From Ascaphus truei (taxonomy: Eukaryota; Chordata; Amphibia; Anura; Ascaphidae): a stretch of DNA of 64,000 bases. Under the pieces are notes generated by a model. The model worked only from the letters and a program-made list of their open reading frames with translations, had not been told where the DNA came from and did no database searches. The DNA lies in NCBI GenBank assembly GCA_036426205.1, contig CM071568.1, positions 115,237,504 to 115,301,503 of the forward strand, given 5' to 3'. Positions 23,710-32,598 of this stretch are shown piece by piece (the stretch's first letter is position 1; each line of letters opens with the position of its first letter). Position numbers and translations under genes: made by a program.

Positions 23710-24123
23710 TTTGCATATTTGCTTTCCTGTGGAGGGTTTTTGTCACTTTTTTTACTCACCATAACTTAACTCAGTAGTATGGTTTGGCCTATCCCATAAG
23801 CCTCTCTTGCATTCCCAGTAAAATCAACCCCACACTGATGAGACCCATCAAGGTCGAAACAGCTGTCTGTGGGTGGTTTTCTGGGTATGCACCTTAACCC
23901 TGGCTGTGCTCAAAGCTGTGACCATGCAGCAAGCTTAAGCCTATAGGGAACCATGTTAAAAATGGTTATTGAGGCAAAAAGTGACACTGTGTGCTCATTT
24001 GCATGTCATTTCCCAGAATCCCTTGCTGCAGTGGAAGTGCTGTATGCTGGGTGATAATGGGGAAAGGTGGGGTTGCAGACCTGCCTAAGACATGCAGATG
24101 AGCATACAGTTATATTTGCATAT
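23710..24123 (+). repeat. hammerhead-bearing repeat unit, copy 1
   Basis: One complete unit of about 405 bp lies between two direct copies of TTTGCATAT (23710-23718 and 24115-24123), with AT-rich microsatellites on both sides. It includes a full hammerhead ribozyme fold at 23815-23884. The second copy at 27917-28261 has the two halves in the opposite order, so the units are circular permutations of each other. There is no protein-coding capacity. The organisation resembles tandem satellites or small ribozyme-bearing retroelements known in amphibians and other eukaryotes. Confidence 0.88.
23815..23884 (+). ncRNA. type I hammerhead ribozyme
   Basis: All conserved parts are present. The core is CUGAUGA at 23835-23841. 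Helix II is GACC (23842-23845) paired with GGUC (23852-23855), closed by a six-base loop. GAAA lies at 23856-23859. Helix III is very short, ACA paired with UGU around a GC loop. The cleavage triplet GUC is at 23865-23867, so scission would fall after 23867. Helix I pairs CCCACA (23829-23834) with UGUGGG (23868-23873). Beyond an internal loop, AAAA pairs with UUUU and CCAG (23815-23818) with CUGG (23881-23884). The tiny helix III is a known feature of ribozymes that work best as dimers. Confidence 0.87.
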
Positions 24124-24169
24124 ATCTATATAGATATATAGATATATATTTGTGTATGTGTGTGTGTGT

Positions 24170-24480
24170 GTCTCCTGCTTCCGGAGATACTTACCTGCAA
24201 ATGATGTGCCGTAGCCGCTCTCCTCGACTACCAGGGTTCACATTATGTCCTCTGTTGAGAGATCTCAGGCCCTGCGTGCCAATAGGAAGCCGTGACGTCA
24301 TCGGTGCAGCTTCCTATTGGCCCATGTGATGCGGAAGCTTCAAAGGTGAAAACCCTGCTTGCTGAGCCAGAGCAGCTACCGGCACCTACTTCGGAGGTAA
24401 GTATCTGCAGAAGTAGGGGGTCCCCAGAGCTAAAATTAACTGGGTTTCAGCTCCTGGGACCCCCTGTTTCAATGATATAT
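24170..24480. repeat. foldback repeat with CCCCCTG-type ends
   Basis: The outer parts hold imperfectly inverted TTCCGGAGATACTTACCTGC and GGTAAGTATCTGC segments. The centre holds a hairpin, GCCAATAGGAAGC against GCTTCCTATTGGC, near 24278-24321. The right end shares the GGTTTCAGCTCC and GACCCCCTG blocks with foldbacks at 32341-32598 and 55983-56277, suggesting one family. Confidence 0.6.
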
Positions 24481-24971
24481 TTAAAAAATATTGCTGCCTT
24501 GGATTGCACCTTTAATTGTCATTCTATAATAACAGTGCTGCTCTCCTGCCTCACACCTTGTATCTAGCAGAGAGACGTGCAATGTAGCAACCCATTCCAG
24601 TTTCCACAAATGTACAGTCAGTTTGCATAGCGGATTGACATTAATTAATTAGCTTCATACAACTGTAACATGCTAAATAAATATTTTATAATAGCATGCC
24701 TTGTTTAACTGCTATTAACATCACTTTGCCTTCAATTAAAGTACGTCACTACTGCTATAATAGTTTGTTTTCAATAATGTCATGAAGTACTATAGGCTTA
24801 TGAGGGGTTTTTTTTTGTTCTTAAGGAAATAAAATTACTCTTAAAAGTATTTTTACTTTTTTTTTTATTTCTCTTTAGAAATTGTTTACAGATTTGCTCT
24901 GCATGCAGCAAAAATACACTACTGTATATATTTATTTTAGACAAAAGCCTTTGCTTACATCCCTAAAATTG
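24481..24971. other. anonymous AT-rich sequence
   Basis: Nothing recognisable was seen between the foldback repeat and the next miniature element. Confidence 0.6.
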
Positions 24972-24973
24972 TA

Positions 24974-25308
24974 CAGATGCAGCGGCCGGTATTCGAACAT
25001 ATCACGTGTTGTATACCTCGGAATACCCATGTCATGGCGCGTCATTACCGCGTGTTGACTCGTGGTATATCGAGTGCAGAAAATGGCATTTTAGTGTTCT
25101 GGTTTTTAAACACCTGTAAATTGACGCATTACTGTACTGTACACATTACAATTCATTCATTTCTGCCACGGAAATGCGAAGAATTGCACCCAAAGAAATC
25201 GGGATCCATGAAATTCAAACAAATCAACCGCGTGATTGGCCGCGTGGAGTACAGCAGCGCACACGAAAATGGCTCTGTGATATGTTCGAATAACGGCCGC
25301 TGCATCTG
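24974..25308. mobile_element. miniature inverted-repeat element with TA target site
   Basis: The 335-bp element has terminal inverted repeats of about 34 bp starting CAGATGCAGCGGCC, matching at about 32 of 34 positions. It is flanked by TA on each side (24972-24973 and 25309-25310). The TA target and CAG-type tips place it in Tc1/mariner or a related superfamily. It has no coding capacity. A related tip, CAGATGCAGCG, occurs after TA near 32086 without a visible partner. Confidence 0.9.
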
Positions 25309-25310
25309 TA

Positions 25311-26520
25311 TCCAAATGCCCATGTTTCATCTCAGCCATATTTTACTGTGCTGTAGTCAATATTACAACTAGTCCTCATCTTTCGTAACCTAAGGCACAT
25401 CTGTGACAAAACGGGAGATGGTTTATGTTCTGGTTTAACTTTGCCCCTAATACAAAACTGAAAGGCATGATAAGAGTATAATTTCACTCCAGGTCATATG
25501 TGCTTGATTTTAGTATATAAGTCTAAAATAATTATTTTTACTATTGGCACATATGACCTATACATACAGCACTAGAAAACCTGCAGAACTGGAAACCACA
25601 GTCATCAAACGGGTCTTTGTCTGAAGGCAGAAGTGGTGAATTCCTTGGGCACAAAAATTGTGCCACATTTGTTGAAGAAAAAAAAATGTACTTAAAACCG
25701 TTAGAGAGAGAGAGAGAATTATAATTTTTCCATTTTTTTCAATATTGCACCAAATTCAAGTGCATTATTTACTTAGATTATGCACTAATAGCTTCCCTAT
25801 GTTTTTTAGTCACATGGGTTATCAATTAACACTTATTGGTTTTACACTGATCAAACATTTGCTATATTTTCTTTTACTTTTGTGTGTGTATCTATGTATA
25901 TGTGTGTGTATATATATATATACAAAAATGAATAGATGATACCGTTCTGTGGCTAACAAAATGCTTTTATTTGTGCAATCTTTTGAGATACACTGAGCTC
26001 TTCTTCCGGCGATGTTACATTGAATAAAGCAGGCAAGGGGTTTACTTTAAAACAGTGCATCTTGGAAGGTGACTAGAGCCCACCCCCCCCCCCCCTGTGT
26101 AGTGTGCGATTTATGACTTGAGGTGTTAAATAGTCCCTGAATGTGAGTGAAATAAGAGTGTGTGTGTATAAGTAAGTATGTAAATATAAATAAAGAGCCC
26201 ACAGTGTATACAGCGCTTTACAAAAGGTGAGTGGGAGTGTATATCAATGGTGTGGGTAGGTGTGGAAATGTGAGAGGGTGTTGCATTGTGTGTTGATACT
26301 ATGTGGTCCCTATTGGTATATATGAATGGAATTACAGAGTATTTGTATGTGTAAGAGACAGTTGTGTGTGCATACATATAGCGCAGTATGTATAGACATG
26401 GCCTTTAGCACTCATGGGAAGAGAGTTTTTTCGTGTCAGTAGTGACTCATAAAACTTCGGTCTCAGTTTAGGCCACCGCTAAGTGTCCCGAACAATTGCA
26501 TACATTTATACATTTATATA
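25311..26520. other. anonymous intergenic sequence
   Basis: The stretch has short GA (about 25699-25717) and TA runs and otherwise no recognisable gene or transposon end. Confidence 0.55.
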
Positions 26521-26552
26521 CACATACATACATACATACATACATACATACA

Positions 26553-26584
<32 letters not shown>
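26521..26584. repeat. (CATA)n microsatellite
   Basis: About 15 perfect tetranucleotide units lie shortly before the second copy of the duplicated segment. Confidence 0.97.
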
Positions 26585-26586
<2 letters not shown>

Positions 26587-26738
26587 CAATTTCGTGCTTG
26601 ACACCATCTAGCCCATTCAAGGGAATGGGCAGCAAAGTGACTAATTCAATAGCACCATTTAGTGAATAATGGCCTTCGGGTCTTATTCTATGTACTTTCG
26701 GCTGCTTTCGGATGAAAATCCCAGCAGACCAGTTTAAA

Positions 26739-27875
26739 AAATGTATTTTTTATTTTTTAAAGCTTTTAACTTTGGTAGCCAAAAGTTATGGAGGATTTTT
26801 ACAATTTGTAGGCTTATTTATGAAGCTATATTTAGTTAAACCGTTAAATAGAAGTTGATTATATGCTTTAATTACGCAGAGAAAAAGAAAGCGTTTTCAA
26901 TTTAACAAAATGCAAATAAATAAAACTGTTACTTTAAGGGAGATTGAATATTTCTAAGGAATCTTACGATAATCGCAAGTTTAATTTTTTTTTAATACTT
27001 ATTACACGGAACTGCACCGTTAACGTCACCTTGCAACTGACTCCAACGTTGTAATATTGATCCTGTCCTGGTTTTGTATTTTCTCATCTGTTAGCAAATT
27101 ATGTTTAATAGCACGAGGGAAAAAATACTGGCACTGGTCTATAGCACACATCTGACTTGGGGCTTGTTCTATATTTAATTGAGTGGGAGCGTCTGGCCAC
27201 TTCAGAGCTTATAGAAAAAAGCCTCTTCGAATCAGTTGGCAACTATAAAGATGACATCCATTTTTAAATATCGGTCACACTCGTGAACATAAGAACAACT
27301 TTAGGATTGCAGAAGTTAAGAAAGTTAATCACATGCTTTGTAACATCAAAAGGAGGCCAATAGAGGTTCAAATGAGGAATCAAAGACAGTGGTGACCAGG
27401 CTGAAAATGACAGAGACGATAAAACACCAATGCAATGTTGGTAATCTTGCTCCGCACAATTGCTTCTTTGTTTGCATAATGTATGCAGCCTAAACGAGTC
27501 ATTGTATATGTAAATGAGTTCATCTGCAGAACTCAGAACCCACTCTTGCTTTGGAACATATATTGGATTTGCAATAAGTGAAAGCACTCAGGCATGTAAC
27601 AGTATGTCTCCTTTTCTTAATGTGCTTCTTAGTTTAAGATATGTCTAATAGGTTCAAATGCCCCCAAAACCTATTAAATGACATATCTATTAAATGGCAA
27701 ATTCCATTGGCTGTACAATATGTGCTAGGTTTATGAGGGGATGGTTAAAGCAAATCGCCTTACTGCATTGTCTTCTAAAACAAATGTAACCATGCTTAAG
27801 GAAATGATTTGCCTGCTACTGTTTCTAATACAGTAGGTAGTATAATTTCTATTTCTTCTGGGCCTCTAAACGGGG
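26739..27875. repeat. 1.1-kb duplicated segment, copy B
   Basis: This is the same sequence and orientation as the first kilobase of the window. It starts within an A-rich run before GTATTTTTTATTTTTT and ends at a GT microsatellite. Differences are dominated by short indels. It is directly followed by the second hammerhead repeat and then a gypsy fragment, none of which follow copy A, so copy B ends at a junction. Confidence 0.9.
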
Positions 27876-27880
27876 TGTGT

Positions 27881-27916
<36 letters not shown>
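27876..27916. repeat. (GT)n microsatellite at duplication junction
   Basis: A short GT run replaces the much longer one at the equivalent place in copy A and leads into unrelated sequence. Confidence 0.93.
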
Positions 27917-27917
<1 letters not shown>

Positions 27918-28261
27918 GTGCTCATTTGCATGTCATTTCCCAGAATCCCTTGCTGCAGTGGAATGGGGAAAGGCGGGGTTGCAGACCTGCCTAAGACATG
28001 CAGATGAGCATACAGCTATATTTGCATATTTGCTTTCCTGTGGAGGGTTTTTGTCACTTTTTTTACTCACCATAACTTAACTCAGTAGTATGGTTTGGCC
28101 TATCCCATAAGCCTCTCTTGCATTCCCAGTAAAATCAACCCCACACTGATGTGACCCATCAAGGTCGAAACAGCTGTCTGTGGGTGGTTTTCTGGGTATG
28201 CACCTTAACCCTGCCTGTGCTCAAAGCTGTGACCATGCAGCAAGCTTAAGCCTATAGGGAA
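27917..28261 (+). repeat. hammerhead-bearing repeat unit, copy 2 (permuted)
   Basis: The segment begins with the part that ends copy 1 (GCTCATTTGCATGTC block). It runs through the TTTGCATAT junction and continues into the part that begins copy 1, including the ribozyme. It lacks about 40 bases of linker and has a 22-base internal deletion relative to copy 1. Crossing the junction shows that it came from a tandem or circular form. Confidence 0.87.
28126..28195 (+). ncRNA. hammerhead ribozyme, core-mutated copy
   Basis: The fold is identical to the one at 23815-23884 (CCAG/CUGG and CCCACA/UGUGGG in helix I, GACC/GGUC in helix II, GUC cleavage triplet). The core reads CUGAUGU (28146-28152) instead of CUGAUGA. 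The lost A is one of the invariant core bases, so this copy should be inactive or very slow. Confidence 0.8.
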
Positions 28262-28570
28262 TGCTTGACCTCACAAAAGGACACTGGCAAATTACTTTGG
28301 AGGAAAAAACCAAACCCAAAACTGCCTTTGTCACGTCCCTGGTTGGTATCAATTTGTGACGATGCCATTCGGTCTGCATGGAGCCCCGGCCACCTTCTGG
28401 AGGCTCATGGACAGAGTGTTATGACCTCATAGAGCTTATGCTTCAGCCTATCTAGATGACATCATTATCTATAGTAAGTACTGGCGAGTCCATCTAAACA
28501 GGCTAAACGCTGTCCTCAGATCCTTAAGAGAGGCAGGGCTCACCGCCAACCCTTGGGGGCTCCAGAATGC
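28262..28570 (+). pseudogene. Ty3/gypsy reverse transcriptase fragment
   Basis: The + strand encodes, with frame breaks, a DLTKGHWQI block, a PFGLHGAPATF block and the polymerase active-site block AYLDDIIIYSK near 28440-28475. These are the palm motifs of gypsy reverse transcriptase in normal order. It is the same family as the minus-strand copy at 42119-43840. No LTRs accompany it, and it starts abruptly at the end of the hammerhead repeat. Confidence 0.85.
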
Positions 28571-30869
28571 ACGCCATGTGTCCTGGAGTTCGCATGGTCA
28601 GGGAGTCCCTCTGTAACTGCTCGTGCAGCGCGCGCTGCCTCCTTGCCACGTGACGTCACATAGCGTCCCATTTACATGGCAACGCGGCATCATTTGGCAA
28701 GGATTTTAAGTGTAGTTGGAGGAGAATGAAGGCAACTGAAGTCGGAGAAGGAGGAAATTGCCACGGCAGCACCCATCTGAAACACCTCGCCAGGGGGTAA
28801 AATGCACCGCACTGGGCGACCGCATTCGTCGAGGCCTGTATATATATATGTGTGTGCACGAACGTCAAATGACAAAAGTATTCATATTAAACACAGATTG
28901 ACCGACCTCCGAAACCATTTAAGTTTGTAAAAATAAGTTCAATATTAAATTAGAGAATTGAGATATGTGTAACATAAAATGTATGTTACCTTAACTGAAA
29001 ATACAGGAAGGTGTTACTTTCATGTCTTAAATAAGCTGAATTAACTTAAACTATAAACATTGCAGATACATTATTTTTCTAGTAACTGTAGCATCTTAAA
29101 ACAATATATTTGAGCAGTTTCACACTTTCAGTATGCAGTACAGATTAGCCTGTATAATAAGCAAAGGAAGGCAAAACATTTGAATTATTGTCGAGAAATG
29201 AATAGCAAGATTTTGAGAAAGTGTGAGTGGAGCAGTGACGTTGGAATGAAACATTGTACTGATCTAAATCAAATCTCTGAGGAGGAGGGGTATAAATTGA
29301 CCTAAAATTGCTGGAAGGATGAGGACCGCCTCTTTAGGCATTTTCATTTTAAAGAAACATACATACAGGAACAGATTGCAGAGAGATATTATGAAACCTG
29401 TGATTGAACCAAAGCAAATAGGTCTAGGTGAAAAGACAGATTTTAGTGACACTGGCAGATAGCTACATAGACTGTCTGAGCTATATAACAATATGTTAAA
29501 ACTTCAGGGGCAGACCATGTCAAGGAAGACAGCTAAAAGTAACACTTATAATATGCTTACTTATATGTCCATACCCGAATCTTCAAACCACTTTAAACAC
29601 TGTGATGTTTGACATACAGTATTGCAACACTGGGACCTCAGGAACGTGAATCGACTGATAAGTGCATTTTTATGTCCTCTCTTGGTTTGGATTTTTAGCT
29701 GATGAGTTACCCTAGGGTTTCAGAAATAAACTTTATTGCTTCCTAGTCACCTTGATATAACAGTTACATATGTTTTGCAGCTAATTATTTAATGCTATTA
29801 ACCAAGCACTCTTATCTACTAAAAACTCCAAAATATAAGCAAGTTCATTTTTTTTACGTCTCCCTTCCCCTTAACTTCAAAGACTTTCAGTAAAGTGCAG
29901 ACACATGTACAAACAAAATATTGGATCCGTCTAATTCAAAGGGTTTAAGAATTAAAAGTTAAAATATAGCTTGTTTGAGTGTTTAAGCTTTCTGGGCTTG
30001 TTGCTAGCTTTTAGTTCCAATAAGTTAAATGTACCTCTCAAGCCTGCACAGGATTACCTCTCTATTCTGTAGTTTTTGCACTGACGATAGAAAGCTCAGT
30101 TTCCACAGGGAGAGCTGTTTTGTTTTGAAAACATGGCTTCCTGGTAATGGAGGGATTAAATACACGAAGCCTGCCATTCCAGGTTTTAACAACTCACGAT
30201 ATATATGCAACAATCAGCATACCTTCTTATTTTTATTAGAGAGAGGTATTATGCATTGTTGCATCCAGTTTTGTTGCAGTGCAATAAAAATATTTTAGTA
30301 TTAATTTAGGTTTCTTTTGATTTGAAACATTTAGACAGTTCTACAGTGAAATAAAGCAATCTACTTTTCATTACTCTAATTTGGTTCTGGAGTGGTAGCC
30401 TCTTGTACTGTATGTATCACTTACCTTCAGGGGGTGTTCTGTAATTAAGGCAACCCCTTCTTAAAACTTGGGAGAAAGAGAGAAAAGAGCCTTGGGTGAA
30501 ATGCCAGCTAAGGTCACAATCATTAAACAGGTTAGTCTGTGAAATGTAAAAATTCAAATATAACTTTGTATTATAAACAGGGTGTTTGGTGGTGTTTTAC
30601 CTACAGTATGAGGTTGTCCCAAAGCACAGATGGAGAGAAAGGGGCCTATTCTATTCTACTAAGGTATTGTACATGTCAAATCGTGTGATTTGACAAAGCA
30701 GCAAATAAAATAATTAAAGCGGCCGTTGTTTTGTGATCTCGCCGTATTCTATAAGATTTTCCACTTCTAAAATATTGCGTCTATTGAAATCACACATTCT
30801 GAGCAAATAAACATACAGTACAAACTGAACTTTTTTTTTTTTTTTTTTTAACCAAACTAACCTAACATA
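28571..30869. other. anonymous intergenic sequence
   Basis: A GC-rich patch at about 28620-28850 with CACGTGACGTCA-type blocks may be a transposon remnant. The rest is AT-rich and shows no gene. A short perfect palindrome, TGTCAAATC with GATTTGACA, lies near 30675-30696. Confidence 0.5.
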
Positions 30870-30871
30870 TA

Positions 30872-31203
30872 CAGGCATACCCCGGTTTAAGGACACTCAC
30901 TTTAAGTACCCTCGCGAGTAAGGATATATCGCCCAATAGGCAAACGGCAGCTCACACATGCGCCTGTCAGCACGTCCTGAACAGCAATACCGGCTCCCTA
31001 CCTGTACCGAAGCTGTGCACAAGCAGGGAGACTATAGAGCCTGTTACAAATGCCTTATTTATGTCAGTTATGCATGTATATGACGATTGCAGTACAGTAC
31101 ATGCATCGATAAGTGGAAAAAAGGCAGTGCTTCACTTTAAGTACATTTTCGCTTTACATACATGCTCTGGTCCCATTGCATACGTTAATGCGGGGTATGC
31201 CTG
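30872..31203. mobile_element. Tigger/pogo-like miniature element, copy 2
   Basis: This has the same ends as the copy at 20810-21143 (CAGGCATACCCCG to CGGGGTATGCCTG), is 332 bp long and is flanked by TA on both sides. The two copies differ by scattered substitutions, several at CpG sites. It is non-coding and must depend on a transposase encoded elsewhere. Confidence 0.93.
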
Positions 31204-31344
31204 TATGGTGAGCACTCAGCACAGCCACATTATATAAACTGGGCATTTTACAATTACTGAAAGGGGTAATTAGCTCGTTATAATATTTTAAGCATTATTG
31301 TAAATATATATACAGTACACATCTATCTATCTAGCATCTATCTG

Positions 31345-31480
31345 TGTGTGTGTTGAACAGTGGCTCTGTGAGTAAAGGACATTGCTTTTGAAACATGGGA
31401 GGCTGGTTCAAATACCAGTGTCAGCTTCTTGTGACTTTGGCCAATTCGTTCTATCTCCATTTGTCTCCCTGTTTCAATAC
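31345..31480 (+). repeat. tRNA-derived SINE head
   Basis: The segment has a tRNA-like order: a GGCTCTGTGAGTAAAGG box A-like stretch, then a GGTTCAAATACC box B (31405-31416), then a CTTGTGACTTTGGCCAATTC region. These are RNA polymerase III promoter elements of a SINE. The tail expected for this family is not seen directly behind it. It is probably the same family as the tail at 13975-14115. Confidence 0.6.
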
Positions 31481-32271
31481 AATTCGACTGTCAATTATAC
31501 AGAACATGGTTTGTTTTTAATCAATGTTACAAAAAATCATACAAAAACATACATTTAAACTATTATATTAATAATCCACATAAAAAGGGCATTACTGGCC
31601 ACCAATGCCATGACTGGGTTAAAGGCCAACAGCTTCACATTGGGCCTTCAACTCCTCCAGGCTGGAGAATGTACATAATTAGTGATTATTTGGTTTGGAC
31701 ATGCGAGAAGGGCTTTTACAATACAGCGACCTGCATATCCGAGGGAAAAGTGCTCTTTTCGCATGGATAGCACTTCGTGCAGCTTGTGGAATCAGCTCAA
31801 TGTGATATGGCAAAAAAACACAAAGAGCAAAAGCTGTAAAATCAGATTGAAGAGAAAAAATAAATAATTTTAATAATGTACTCTTGAAAAGAACCCCAAA
31901 CATTCTTCAGGGAAAAAGGGTGACCGTAGCCATTGTTTAAACTCAGCTTTTGTCAGTAACCAGTAAAAAAGTACCAAATGAGAAAATGAATAATTAGAAA
32001 GATTAAAAGGGGATATAGATCCTACCCCCTAATTTCCAGGAAAGCCAACCTTTTATAGCTCAATGTTCACTCTCCATAAACATACAGATGCAGCGCTATA
32101 GTCGGACGCGCAGCTGCGAGAATGGGCTGGTCAACCATGTGCAATGCCATGAAAGTCCGCGGTGCCCCACATAGCAGTCGGTAATGGCTCATCGGATTAA
32201 CACAGCGGGGGTCCCTGCGTCTGAATGGGACTTGCTCTGTGTGAATCCTACCGGGCTGCACCTGTCTGTAA
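31481..32271. other. anonymous sequence with one isolated transposon-like tip
   Basis: A TA followed by CAGATGCAGCG near 32084-32096 matches the tip of the miniature element at 24974, but the opposite end was not found. No gene was recognised. Confidence 0.5.
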
Positions 32272-32322
32272 GAGACGCGCAGTAAGAGTGAGACTGAATC
32301 AGTCACTCTACCTGCGCGCCTC
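32272..32322. repeat. imperfect hairpin
   Basis: GAGACGCGCAG and AGAGTGA on the left are mirrored by TCACTCT and CTGCGCGCCTC on the right around a very short centre. It could form a stem of over 20 pairs. It may be an internal piece of a foldback transposon. Confidence 0.65.
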
Positions 32323-32340
32323 TAATATATGATCATGCAG

Positions 32341-32598
32341 ATTTTATTTTAATAACACAGTATTGAAGCAGGGGGTTTCCTGAGCTGAACTGCAATTTCA
32401 GCCACGTGGACCCCCTGCTTCTCGAGTTTAGGCCCCGTTATCCCCGCCTTGTTTAAATTCTCCTGCGTCACGGCCCACGTGACTGGGACACCCCATAATG
32501 GGCCTGTAACTCAGGAAGCATGGGGTCCCTGAAGCTGAAATGAATATGGTTCAGCTCCGGAGACGCCTTGCTTCAATACTGTGTTATTAAAATAAAAT
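32341..32598. repeat. foldback repeat with ATTTTATTTTAATAACACAG arms
   Basis: The first 34 bases are repeated in inverted orientation at the right end. The inversion continues imperfectly inward through CCCCCTGCTTC and CAGCTCCGG blocks. The central sequence contains CACGTGACTGGGACA. The same blocks occur in foldbacks at 24170-24480 and 55983-56277. It is non-coding. Confidence 0.8.

Noticed and set aside
24977..25372. Open frame of 131 codons
   Set aside because: It lies almost wholly inside a non-coding miniature element with terminal inverted repeats and has no recognisable protein similarity.
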